This document shows, piece by piece, positions 29,072 to 39,400 of a DNA stretch of 64,000 nt. Within the stretch, counting starts at the first letter, position 1; each line of letters starts with the position of its first letter. The notes under the pieces are model-generated. The model ran no database searches and was not told where the DNA came from. It was given only the letters and a program-made list of their open reading frames with translations. Where the stretch lies: positions 124,001 to 188,000 of the forward strand of contig NZ_JAATHD010000010.1 in assembly GCF_011947265.1 (NCBI RefSeq), in the 5' to 3' direction. The position numbers and the translations under genes were made by a program. Origin of the DNA: Paenibacillus sp. HB172176. Its GTDB lineage: Bacteria; Bacillota; Bacilli; Paenibacillales; Paenibacillaceae.

Positions 29072-32000
29072 TTGAGGAGGAAAAGATGGATTGCGCAGGT
29101 GCTGGTGTTGGTCATGGCAGCCGCATTGCTGCCGATTCGCATGGGAGCGGTTTATGCCGATGCTCCCGAAGTCGTGAGTGTTCAGTTGGGACCGAACGTT
29201 ATCAATGACGGGATCGACGTATGGAAGGGCGACAGCTCGGCAACGGTGGGCACCGCCACCTACGGCGGCAAGCCCGGCTGGCAGACGAAGCCGGAGGAAG
29301 ATCTCAGGTATATTTACGCAGACGTAGACGACAGCTTCATCCATGGCGGGCGCAATACAGTACGAATCACCGTGGAATATTACGATGTGGAAGGCGACGG
29401 AAGCCAGGGCTTCACCCTGCTGTACAGCTCCGTCACTTCCGGACATGCCACTATGCCCAAAGTGATCTTGACCGGAACGAATACCTGGATGACGCACATC
29501 TATGAGATTGACGACGCCCAGTTTGACAACGACCAGCTTCACGGGGCTGATTTCCGGCTGAATACGGATGCTTCCATCTCCTTCGCGAGCCTGTCGGTGG
29601 GGAAGATCAGAGTGATTCAATTGGAAGCGTCGACGACCAGGCCGGACAATACGTTCATGGAAGGGCAGGACGTCGCGGCGAACCTGTCGGTGACGAATCA
29701 ATTCCTGACGGATCGAAGCCTTACGATCGCTTACCAGGTTTTGCAGGACCAATCGCCGGTTGTGGAAGAGGAGATTCCCATTGTTGTGACTGCGGAGGGT
29801 CAAATCTTGCAAGCGCTTCAATTCGGACAGCTTCCGGAAGGCGAATATGCGGTGTCCGTTCAGGCTGTCCATGCCGATGCTTCCATCGCCGCGGAGACGG
29901 AACTTCCCTTGCGCGTCATCCGGGACGAGGACCAGGTCGGCATTGTCTTCGGAACGACAGCGACGGAGGACGGCATTCATGTCTGGAAGGGGGACGGAAG
30001 CGGCAAAGTGACAATGCCGACCTATGCGGGGCGGACAGGCTGGGAGACCAGTCCCGACACGGGAGCCAAATATCTCTATGCCGACGTCAGCGACACCTTT
30101 ATGCACGGGGGCAAGAACAAGGTAAGAATATCAATTGATTATTATGACAAGGCGCAGCCGGGCAATAGCGAATTCGGCTTGATGTACAGCTCCGTCGATT
30201 CGGGAAATGCCACCAAGGAGTCAGTCAAATTAAATGGCACCAACACGTGGAGAACGAAGGTGTATGAAATCGACGATGCCAAATTTGACAATGACAAGCT
30301 TCACGGGGCCGATTTCCGAATCAGCACCAGCGTGCCGGTGTGCTTCGGAAGCATTACGGTGGAAAAAATCCGCACGGTTCAGGTTGACGCTACGCCGGTT
30401 ACGACAGGCAACATCTTCATGCCCGGCGAGCCGATCTCGTTCAACCTGTCCGTGACCAACCAGTTCCCGACGCCGCAAAACATGGACTTCGGGTACAAAG
30501 TGTTGGATCACCGTGAAAGCGTCGTAGCCGAGGGAGAGTTCAGCATGTCCCTGCTTGGCTACGATCTGCAAATCCCATACTCGCTGGAGTTGGAAACGCA
30601 GCTGCCGAAAGGGACGTATACCCTTGTCATTCGAGGCGCGAATACGGAAGGCACCGTGACGGTGAACGAGGACTTTCCGCTTAGCGTCGTTGCGCCTTTG
30701 CCGGAAAACGCCGGCGATCCTGCGTTCGGAATCTCCACCCACTTCTCTCAGCAGAAGGGTGATCCGGTGCAACTGATACCACTGCTGGCCGAAACCGGCG
30801 CAGGTTCGTTGCGGGACAGCTATAGATGGGATACGGTGGAAAAGAAGGAAGGGGTGTTCACGTATCCGGCCAGCCACGAGCTGTACTTGAACACGGCGCA
30901 AAACGAGGGGATCGACGTTCTGGTGACGTTGTACGGCAATAACAAGCTCTATGTGGACGGGATCATCGATACGCCGGAGGAAAGAGCCGCATTCGCCAAT
31001 TACGCCGCAACGTTGGCGTCGCATTTGCTCGGGCGCGTCGATACCTTCGAAGTATGGAACGAATGGAATGGAAGTCCCGGCAATACGACTGCCGATTATT
31101 TCGAGCTGCTGAAGGCTACTTCGCTGGCCGTGAAGGCGGCCAATCCCGATGCTAAAATGGTCGGCGGCGTGGCCGTAGGTTATGACGCAGTTTACTTGAA
31201 GGAACTCGTTGATCTCGGGGCATGCGATTATGTGGATGCGTTCTCCTTCCATCCCTACATGCGCACGAATCCGGAGCAGGCGGATTTTGTTGGGTTTTTC
31301 CACGATCTGCAAGATTATATCGTATCCAAAGGCATCATCAAGGACATCGAGCTGTGGGTGACGGAAACGGGCTGGGCCAATCAGTCGCCTGGCGGGTTCA
31401 GCGAAATGACGACGGCCGGCTACGGCGTCCAATTGTATGCCGCGTTTCTGGAAAACCGCGGACTCATCGACCGATTGTACTGGTACGACTTGTTGAACGA
31501 CGGGACCGATCCTTCCGACAAGGAGTTCAACTTCGGCCTCTTGAGCCAAAGCGCCGGAGGCGCGGCCAAACCGGCCTATGCCGCATTCAACGCGGCAGCC
31601 GCCAAGTTGGCAGGCGCCGACTTCGTCGAAGCCTATGACGATCTCGACGCGGATGTCCGCATCCACAAGTTCCATCGGGCTTCCGACGACAAGGATGTTC
31701 TGTTGGTTTGGTCAAACGGGGAACCGAAAACCGTGGGCTTGAACTTCGGCGTGAGCGCGCTCGAGGTCTCCGACATCTTCGGCAATCCGCAAACTTATGC
31801 CGGCGACGGCAATGGCGCGGTCACGCTGACGATATCCAGTTCGCCGGTTTATATCGAAGGCAGTTTCTCCGCAGCGCCGGAATTGAGCGAACCTTCCTTC
31901 CTCATCGACGGTGACGGCATCCGGATCATTCCTGGGGAAAGCGCCGTTCTCACCGTCGAAAGATCCTCGACTGCGGAAGGCTTGTCCGGAACCTATGACG

Positions 32001-34567
32001 TCAGGCTGCCGGATGGCGCCACGCTGCAGTCGGGCACCTCGTTCGCGGCAGGACAATCCAGCGATACGCTGACGATCGGCGCATCGGACGCGCTGGAGAA
32101 TTCCGGCACGATCCTCCTCTATCCAACCGGACCCTCCGGCGAACGGTATGCCGCACTTGAGACGCCGCTCGTCAAGATGCCGGCTATGACGGAGGAAGCA
32201 GGTCCCATGGTCAACACGGCGGGGGACGGCTGGGACGTAGGGGTGAGAATTCGCAATCTGATGAGCGCTCATACGATAGCTGGAGGAACGGTCGAGGTGA
32301 CAGAGCCCGAGGAAATGGCGGGCGAATATGCATTCGACGATCTGGCGCCGCAGACGGAACGGCTGATTCGCATCCCGGCGCCATACATGACCATGGACCG
32401 GGCGATGCGAATCCGGCTCGAAATCCGATATGACGACGGCCGAGTGACCGTCATCGATCGCGATATGAGCGCGCTGACCGCGGTAAAAGCGGAGAATGCG
32501 ATCGCGATTGACGGTGTGCTGGATGAAACCGAGTGGCAGGACGGACTTGGCTTCCAATTGGATGAAGCTTCACAATTGGTAAAGCTGGAAGACTGGGCGG
32601 GCCCCGAAGATCTGAGCGCAATCGGTCGTCTGAAATGGGATGACGATTATTTGTACCTTGGCGTCGAGGTAACGGACAATTCGCATGTGCAGACGAACGC
32701 GGCCGCCAACGTCTGGCAGGCCGACAGCATCCAGTTCGCCATTGATCCGGGGAGAGCGGGCGTACCGGGAGCGCTGGGCAAGAGCGAAATCAGTATCGCC
32801 CTTCGAAGCGATACAGGCGACGTGTTGACCGCCATCACGTCCAGCGTCGACGGCGTGACGGCCGCCAATCTGGGCGAAAGCTTGGCGGATGTTAATAGAA
32901 CCGGAACGCGCACCGTCTATGAAGCGGCTTTGAAGTGGTCGGATAACCTGCCTCCCGGAATGACGGCGGAGGAAGGTACGGATCTCGGCTTCTCGTTCCT
33001 GGTCAACGATAATGACGGGAGCGGACGAAGAGGCTGGATGGAATTCATGAGCGGGATTGGCGCCAAGAAGGACGTTGGGCTTTACGGCGATTTGACGCTG
33101 ACAGACCTATCCTCATTTCACCCGATCGTCAATGCGTCACCTGTGCTGTCGGCTATCGGGAACAAGTCCGGCGAGGAAGGAGCTGAGCTTCGCTTCACTC
33201 TCTCTGCCGAGGATCCGGAGGAGGATCCATTGACCTACAGCGCGCAGGGATTGCCGGCGGGAGCGTCGCTGGACCCTGCATCCGGCGATTTCGTCTGGAC
33301 GCCCGATTACACGCAGGCGGGTACGTATGAAATCACCTTCATCGTTAGCGACGACAAGAGAGGCTCGGACAGCGAGCAGGTAACGATAAGCGTAACGGAT
33401 GTTCAACCGGTGATTCAATACGTGCCGCAAACGGAAATGACGGTTGCGGCCAGCAGCTACAATGCCGGGAATGAGCCTTCCCTGGCCATCGACGGCGACG
33501 CTTCGACGCTATGGATGATCCGCAAGACGCCAGCGCCAGCGGATGAACTGCCCCAGTCTCTCACGATTGATCTGGGCGCGTTATATCCAGTGGCGGAGCT
33601 TCGCTATTTGCCGAGACAGGACGGGATCAGGTCCGGCATGATTTCGGACTATAACCTTTATACAAGCGCGGACGGGGAGGACTTCGTCCCGGCGGTCATC
33701 GGCGGAACGTGGGTTAAGGATGATTCGGAGAAGAGCGCCTTCTTCGGCACGGCATGGGCGCGTTATGTCCGGCTGGAGGCTCTAGCGGGAGGCTCGGGTC
33801 AAGCGGGTGCGGCGGAAATCCATGTCGGATATCTTAATCTGAAGCCGATTCTCGCACCAATCGGGGACCGCACGGTAGAGCCAGGCGTCAATCTTGCATT
33901 CTCGCTTGTTGCAACCGACCCTAACCAGGATAATCTCCAGTATGCCGCCTCCGGGTTGCCGGCTGGCGCGGTATTGGATCCGTTAACCGGCGAGTTCACC
34001 TGGACGCCGGATGCTTCCCAGACGGGGGTCTATCCGGTTACCTTCCAAGTGACGGACGGGAAGGGCGGAGAAGTGGAAGAGACGATTCTCATCACCGTCG
34101 AATACGCGGTTCCGACGATGCAGTACGTTCCCCAGTCCCAAATGACGGTAACGGCAGCCAGCTATCAGACGGATCATACGCCCGAGTTGGTGCTGGACGG
34201 AGATTCCGATACCTACTGGAACATCAGAACCAGACCTTTGCCGGTAGATACTCTTCCTCAGTCCTTAACACTGGATCTGGGCGAAGTGTACCAGGTGGCT
34301 CAATTGGATTATACGCCAAGGCAAGACGAGACTACGACCAAGGGAATGATCACGGCATATAACCTGTACACTTCTGTGGACGGAGTCGCATTCACCCAGG
34401 TCGTCAGCAACGGCACGTGGATCAAGGACTTGTCCGTAAAGTCGGCGGCGTTCGAAGAGGTCGAAGCGCGCTATATTCGGCTAGAAGCATTATCCGGCAG
34501 CTCCGGCCAAGCTGCCTGCGCGGAATTGAATATTGGTTATTGGCCTGCTACAGGGGGAAATGCATGA
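29072..34567 (+). CDS. Secreted multidomain glycoside hydrolase (clan-A-like barrel, CBM9-like, Ig-like and F5/8C domains)
   Basis: Large secreted enzyme, 1831 residues, start TTG 29072 with GGAGGG upstream and a signal peptide ending near AVYADA. Residues ~37-545 are a tandem duplication of a two-domain unit (a ~150-residue beta domain sharing VWKGD and LHGADFR, then an Ig-like domain sharing NLSVTNQF). A TIM-barrel-like region (~548-855) has probable acid/base Glu664 (VWNEWN) and nucleophile Glu765 (WVTETGW), a clan-A pattern resembling GH39. Then come unassigned beta domains, a CBM9-like domain (~1143-1346), and two copies of Ig-like plus F5/8-type-C domain (~1353-1588, 1589-1825). The ATGA overlap with the sulfatase gene links the two functions. 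Exact GH family and substrate unknown. Confidence 0.87.
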   Translation: MRRKRWIAQVLVLVMAAALLPIRMGAVYADAPEVVSVQLGPNVINDGIDVWKGDSSATVGTATYGGKPGWQTKPEEDLRYIYADVDDSFIHGGRNTVRITVEYYDVEGDGSQGFTLLYSSVTSGHATMPKVILTGTNTWMTHIYEIDDAQFDNDQLHGADFRLNTDASISFASLSVGKIRVIQLEASTTRPDNTFMEGQDVAANLSVTNQFLTDRSLTIAYQVLQDQSPVVEEEIPIVVTAEGQILQALQFGQLPEGEYAVSVQAVHADASIAAETELPLRVIRDEDQVGIVFGTTATEDGIHVWKGDGSGKVTMPTYAGRTGWETSPDTGAKYLYADVSDTFMHGGKNKVRISIDYYDKAQPGNSEFGLMYSSVDSGNATKESVKLNGTNTWRTKVYEIDDAKFDNDKLHGADFRISTSVPVCFGSITVEKIRTVQVDATPVTTGNIFMPGEPISFNLSVTNQFPTPQNMDFGYKVLDHRESVVAEGEFSMSLLGYDLQIPYSLELETQLPKGTYTLVIRGANTEGTVTVNEDFPLSVVAPLPENAGDPAFGISTHFSQQKGDPVQLIPLLAETGAGSLRDSYRWDTVEKKEGVFTYPASHELYLNTAQNEGIDVLVTLYGNNKLYVDGIIDTPEERAAFANYAATLASHLLGRVDTFEVWNEWNGSPGNTTADYFELLKATSLAVKAANPDAKMVGGVAVGYDAVYLKELVDLGACDYVDAFSFHPYMRTNPEQADFVGFFHDLQDYIVSKGIIKDIELWVTETGWANQSPGGFSEMTTAGYGVQLYAAFLENRGLIDRLYWYDLLNDGTDPSDKEFNFGLLSQSAGGAAKPAYAAFNAAAAKLAGADFVEAYDDLDADVRIHKFHRASDDKDVLLVWSNGEPKTVGLNFGVSALEVSDIFGNPQTYAGDGNGAVTLTISSSPVYIEGSFSAAPELSEPSFLIDGDGIRIIPGESAVLTVERSSTAEGLSGTYDVRLPDGATLQSGTSFAAGQSSDTLTIGASDALENSGTILLYPTGPSGERYAALETPLVKMPAMTEEAGPMVNTAGDGWDVGVRIRNLMSAHTIAGGTVEVTEPEEMAGEYAFDDLAPQTERLIRIPAPYMTMDRAMRIRLEIRYDDGRVTVIDRDMSALTAVKAENAIAIDGVLDETEWQDGLGFQLDEASQLVKLEDWAGPEDLSAIGRLKWDDDYLYLGVEVTDNSHVQTNAAANVWQADSIQFAIDPGRAGVPGALGKSEISIALRSDTGDVLTAITSSVDGVTAANLGESLADVNRTGTRTVYEAALKWSDNLPPGMTAEEGTDLGFSFLVNDNDGSGRRGWMEFMSGIGAKKDVGLYGDLTLTDLSSFHPIVNASPVLSAIGNKSGEEGAELRFTLSAEDPEEDPLTYSAQGLPAGASLDPASGDFVWTPDYTQAGTYEITFIVSDDKRGSDSEQVTISVTDVQPVIQYVPQTEMTVAASSYNAGNEPSLAIDGDASTLWMIRKTPAPADELPQSLTIDLGALYPVAELRYLPRQDGIRSGMISDYNLYTSADGEDFVPAVIGGTWVKDDSEKSAFFGTAWARYVRLEALAGGSGQAGAAEIHVGYLNLKPILAPIGDRTVEPGVNLAFSLVATDPNQDNLQYAASGLPAGAVLDPLTGEFTWTPDASQTGVYPVTFQVTDGKGGEVEETILITVEYAVPTMQYVPQSQMTVTAASYQTDHTPELVLDGDSDTYWNIRTRPLPVDTLPQSLTLDLGEVYQVAQLDYTPRQDETTTKGMITAYNLYTSVDGVAFTQVVSNGTWIKDLSVKSAAFEEVEARYIRLEALSGSSGQAACAELNIGYWPATGGNA

Positions 34568-35955
34568 AGAAACGTCCTCATATTCTGCTCTATATGACCG
34601 ATCAGCAAAATGCGGATACGATCGGCGAGCGCGGATTGTGCCATACGCCGCATCTGAACCGTTTAATGAAGGACGGCGTTACCTTCGCGAGCGCGTTCAC
34701 CAACTGTCCGATGTGCACGCCGGCAAGGGCGACCGCTCTGACAGGCTTGCACCCGCATCAGCATAAGCTGATACAGAATTCGCATTCTCATATGGCGTTC
34801 GTGAACAAGCTTGATCCCGAGACGGAGACGCTCGGAACCGCCCTGCGGCGCGAAGGCTATCATACCGTCTATGCGGGCAAATGGCATATCGGCTCGACGG
34901 GACCGGAGGAGCATGGATTTGCCGAAAAGCTGCACCTGGCGAAACCTGCGGCGGAACCTGAGATCACGCCGGTCGTCACACTCAAAAAGCGGTACGGCGA
35001 TGAGGTTCTCGCCGGTACGACCGCCGAATGGGAGCATACCGAATCGTTCCGGCTGTCCGCTGCGGTGAGCGACTGGCTCGATCGACGAAGCGACGAGGAT
35101 GATCCGTTCTTCTTGTTCGCATCCTGCATCGAACCGCATGTGCCGTGGATCGCGCCGAAAGCCTATTCGGACAAGTACAATCCCGAACTTATGCAGGAAT
35201 GGGACAATTTCCGGGATGACTACCGCGACAAGCCGACGACGTTCACGAAGCACGGGGGCAACGCCAACTTCTGCCGCATGAACAACGATTGGGACCGCAC
35301 GGCGTCAGCGCTATCCTGTTATTACGGCACCGTCACCATGCTCGATGAAGCCTTCGGATCCATTGTCGACAAGCTTAAGGAGAAGGGGTTGTTCGACGAC
35401 ACCGTCATTATCTTCACCTCCGACCACGGCGAGTTGATGGGCCGTCACGGACTCGTCGGCAAGAACGAGCTGGCGCTGGAGGATCTGATTCGCATCCCGT
35501 TGGTTATGTATTGGAAAGGGCACTTCATGCCTGGCGTATGCGAATCATTCATCACCCTGACCGACTTGTTCAATACCGTGATGGAGCTTGCGGACGCGCC
35601 CCGACGGGAGCAACTGGACAGTCTGTCCTACGTTCCATGCTTACGCGGCGAGCGTTTCAAGGGCCGTGAAGAGGTCTTCGTTGAGCATCACGGAGCGACA
35701 GTCACGCTCAATGTCGTGAGAGCCGTTCGAACCGGACGGTTCAAATATGTCTTCCGGGTCCATGAGGTGGATGAACTGTACGATCTGGCTAACGATCCTC
35801 AGGAAATGACCAATCTCTTCCGCGACCCGGCCTATCGAGAGACCGTATGGGAGATGCGCGGCAAGCTCTTGGCCTGGGCCGAAGAGACGGATGATTTCGC
35901 TTTGAACACGCTGCGATCGTTTTTTGACAATCCCGAATTGGACGCCTTCGTGTAA
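34564..35955 (+). CDS. Cys-type sulfatase
   Basis: Probable sulfate-ester hydrolase of the alkaline-phosphatase superfamily, 463 residues, with no obvious signal peptide. The maturation motif CTPAR (Cys51, followed by ATALTG) is the formylglycine site of type-I sulfatases; it needs a formylglycine-generating enzyme or radical-SAM maturase, not present in this window. Metal-site motifs include MTDQQNADT and FTSDHGELMGRHG. ATG 34564 overlaps the glycosidase stop and has AGGGGGA upstream. Together with the importer, oxidoreductase and glycosidase it points to use of a sulfated glycan. Last gene before a terminator. Confidence 0.92.
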   Translation: MKKRPHILLYMTDQQNADTIGERGLCHTPHLNRLMKDGVTFASAFTNCPMCTPARATALTGLHPHQHKLIQNSHSHMAFVNKLDPETETLGTALRREGYHTVYAGKWHIGSTGPEEHGFAEKLHLAKPAAEPEITPVVTLKKRYGDEVLAGTTAEWEHTESFRLSAAVSDWLDRRSDEDDPFFLFASCIEPHVPWIAPKAYSDKYNPELMQEWDNFRDDYRDKPTTFTKHGGNANFCRMNNDWDRTASALSCYYGTVTMLDEAFGSIVDKLKEKGLFDDTVIIFTSDHGELMGRHGLVGKNELALEDLIRIPLVMYWKGHFMPGVCESFITLTDLFNTVMELADAPRREQLDSLSYVPCLRGERFKGREEVFVEHHGATVTLNVVRAVRTGRFKYVFRVHEVDELYDLANDPQEMTNLFRDPAYRETVWEMRGKLLAWAEETDDFALNTLRSFFDNPELDAFV

Positions 35956-36039
35956 GGAGACAACTCTTTCGTTATCCGAATGGATGTCGTCAAGGGTGGC
36001 GATTGGAAATAATCGCAGAAGTGAACTGTTAAACAAGCG

Positions 36040-36075
36040 TTGAGCTCCTTGCATTGCAAGGGGCTCAATTTAATT
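36040..36075 (+). terminator. Probable terminator of the glycan operon
   Basis: 13-bp stem TTGAGCTCCTTGC/GCAAGGGGCTCAA with one G-U pair and an ATT loop, followed by TTTAATT. The tail is short of a full T-run, so efficiency may be moderate. Confidence 0.8.
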
Positions 36076-36443
36076 GTGTCAGAAGGTTCGTTTATGTGAT
36101 GAAGGGAGAAGACGGAAAAAATATCTTTGCTCTACGGACCAAAAGAGGAGGGGTTATGCGAATTTTATAAAGGTGGATTGTGAATGGCTGTTGATTCATA
36201 GTCTGGAAAGAAGGGTATTTATGCGAGAAGAATGTGAAGCATCCGGGATGCGGTCATTTTGGGATCGGGAGCAATATACATACTTTCTACAGCAGTCGTC
36301 CCGGTTTGCGGTGTAAGAGGCCGACAGAAGACGAGATCATTCGTTTCCTTTTGCGGGAATCGATCCTTTTTCATGAAAAAAGAAGGGAATACGTATCGCA
36401 TAACCGAAATAGTTATGAAATACGTTAAAAAAGGCAGAATGCT
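36076..36443 (+). other. Gene-free region upstream of the surface protease gene
   Basis: About 370 bases without a supported gene. An 80-codon open frame (36074-36316) lacks a ribosome site and any family-like sequence. The only structure seen is an imperfect dyad at 36391-36425 close to the protease start. Confidence 0.6.
36391..36425 (+). promoter_or_regulatory. Imperfect dyad 19 bases before the protease start
   Basis: Arms ACGTATCGCATAAC and GTTATGAAATACGT pair over 12 of 14 positions with a symmetric 2-base mismatch and a 7-base loop. It could be an operator or a 5' leader hairpin that affects translation of the protease gene. Function is inference. Confidence 0.5.
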
Positions 36444-39400
36444 ATGAACAATGTGATTGCATCGATGATGAATAGAGAGGGATGGCCGCGCAGGCTTGCG
36501 CGGCTCGTATTGACGCTCGCGCTGGCGAGCGCGCCGCTCGCGGCGGCGGCGCCGGCTGCGCCCGCCGCCGGAGCTGCAGCCGGCCCGGCCGCTGCAGTCT
36601 CGGCGCGGCAGCTCGCCGCGCAGCAACCCGCGGCGGCGCTCAGCCGCGCCGCGGAAACGGCGCCCTCCGGCGCCGCTGAGGAGCAGCCGCAAAGCTGGCT
36701 GCTCCGCTGGAGCGATCCCGCGCTGGCCCATGAGCTGCGCGGGGTGGAGGTGCTGCACCGCCAGGAGCAGGCGGCGGTGCTGGAGGTTCGTCCCGCCGCG
36801 GATGCGGGCGAGGACGTTGACGCTTGGCTCGGCCGCTTGCGGAGCGAGCTTGGCGTAGCCTATGTGGAGCCTAACAGCAAGGTGAGCATTCTGTCCGATG
36901 CCTCGTCCGCATCAACCGGCAAGCCGTATGCATTGCAGGCATCGTCGTCCCCTGAACCGCAGTCCAGCGGTTCAGGGGACGACGGCGGCATAGAGCCGAC
37001 TATCACTCCGCCGCCGACCGAAGCAGTGGAAGTTCGTGAAAGCGACAGCCAACTCCCGACCGCATCGCCTTCGCCGACTCCGACAAGCGCGGAGGGAAGC
37101 GATTCGACAGCGTCGACTGAAGAACTAGCGTCGGGCAGCCAATCGACGGCTTCTGCGCCAATCGAAAATCAGGCGGCGAAGACGCTTGCTCCTGTCAGCA
37201 AGGATGAAGCGGCGGCTGACCAAGCCAGCGTCGGGAAATTAGCCGCTTCACCCGTTACAGCCAATGATCCAGAGCTTGCCAAGCAGAAGTATCTGGAGCA
37301 GATCGGCGCTCCGGCTGCCTGGAAGACGCAGCATGATCAGTCCGAACTAATCATTGCGCTAGTCGATACGGGAGTCGATCTCGACCATCCGGATTTGAAG
37401 GCTAATTTGATTCCCGGCATCAATTTGCTGGACGAAAGCAAGACCGCCGATGACGACAACGGGCATGGCACGAGCGTAGCCGGCGTCATTGCCGCGGCGG
37501 GCAACAACGGAACGGGCGTGTCGGGCATTGTCTGGCATGCGAAGCTGATGCCGATCAAAGCGCTCGACGAATGGGGAGACGGCACGGAGAAGGACCTGGG
37601 CGAGGCGATTATGTACGCGGTCGATCACGGCGCCAAGATTGTCGAGCTGTCTGTCGGCCTTCACCGATACTCCCCGTATATGCTCGATATCGTGCAGTAT
37701 GCGGAGGATCACGGCGTGCTGCTCGTAGCCGCGTCCGGCAACGACGGATTGACGCTTGGCGACCAGGTAGCCGTCAAATACCCTGCCGCCTATCCCACCG
37801 TTCTCGCCGTTGGCGGGGCAAGAGCGGACAATACGCCGGATCCCAGGTCGAACAGCGGAACGGAGCTTGATCTCTTGGCGCCTTGGAGCGTATATACGAC
37901 CGAGGTTGGCGGATCCTATCATGCCGAAGAGGGCACATCGATGTCCGCGCCCCAAGTTGCCGCCGCCGCCGCTCTCATTCTTGCTCAGCATCCTGCGTAT
38001 AAGCCTTATCAGGTGCGAGCGCTCCTGAGACAATCGGCGAAGGATATCGGCGCTCCCGGCGTTGATTCAACCTCCGGCTATGGCATTCTGCAAATCGATA
38101 AAGCTCTGGCCGCAACCTTGTCCAAGGACGCCTTCGAGCCGAACGACAGCGAGGCGCAAGCTGCAGTGTGGCCGATACAGACGGAGATGAACGGAGAATT
38201 GGCGTCTCTTGGCGATACGGATTGGTTCGCGGTAGACGCTCCTTACGCCGGGAAGCTCACTCTGCAGTGGAAAGAGCGGCTGACGGAGGGGCAGTCCGCT
38301 CAGAAAGCGAGGATTTCCCTCTACGAAGGGAGCAATCTGAGCGCTTACAAGGATGTGTCTCTGGCAAGCGACGAAATAACCTTCGAGGTCCGGAAGGGCA
38401 GGCAGCTAATCAAGCTGCAGCTAGCCCAGTCGAATCAATCCCCGGGCCTCTCCTATACGATATCGAACAGCTTTGTCGTGGCTCCTGACAGCTATGAGCC
38501 GAATGACAGATCCGACGAAGCGGCAGTGCTCGCGCCTGGGTCGCAGACGGTGAAGGGGAATTTCCATCAGACGGCAGACCGCGATTGGTTCGAGATCACC
38601 TTCAAGCAGGAAGGCAGGCTTCAGCTTACACTGAGCACGGATTTCGTCCGCATCGATCCGGGACTCTCCGTGCAGCGCGACGGTCAGCCTCTTATGCTCT
38701 ACGACGATCATGGCGAAGGCGAAGCAGAGCAATCGCCGTTTATCTCGATTACGCCTGGCAAATACTATATCCGCGTGCATAACGCGATTTCGACGCAGGC
38801 GAGTCCGACGCTCGGCGAGTACAGCTTGAAGCTGGACTTTCAGCCGCAGCTTGCCGATCCGAACGAGCCGAATGACAAATCCTACGAGGCGCTTGAGATC
38901 AAACCGACTACGGAATATGTAGGCGTGTTCGACAAGAAGGAGGATAAGGATTGGTTCCAATTCCGACTCACGGGGCAAAGCGTCGTGTCTCTCGCGATTG
39001 ACGGCGTCCCGCTTGACGTTCCGCTGCGTTTGCAGGTGTTCGACAAGCAGATGAACGCGCTTCTCGATACGGATACAGGCAACGCCGGCAATGTGCATTC
39101 GAAGGAGCTGGTGCTTCCGCCGGATATCTATTATGTGCTGCTGACGGCTCCGCAAATGTTTCAGAATCAATATTACAGGTTAAAGCTTAACGAAGAGGGG
39201 CTGGTGTCAGGCTTTAGAGATATTGCGCAGCACTGGGCGAGGAAGGAAATTGTCAGCTTTGCGGACAAAGGCTTCATAACCGGCTACAGCGATCAGAGAT
39301 TCGAGCCCGAACGCTCCATTACGAGAGCGGAAGCGGCGGCGGTTCTGGTCAGAGCGTTCGTTCCCATGGGCGGCGACATGACTGCGAGGAACCAGACATT

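Noticed and set aside
36074..36316. 80-codon plus-strand open frame between the sulfatase and protease genes
   Set aside because: No ribosome site, no recognisable family pattern, odd composition, and it begins within the tail of the terminator.
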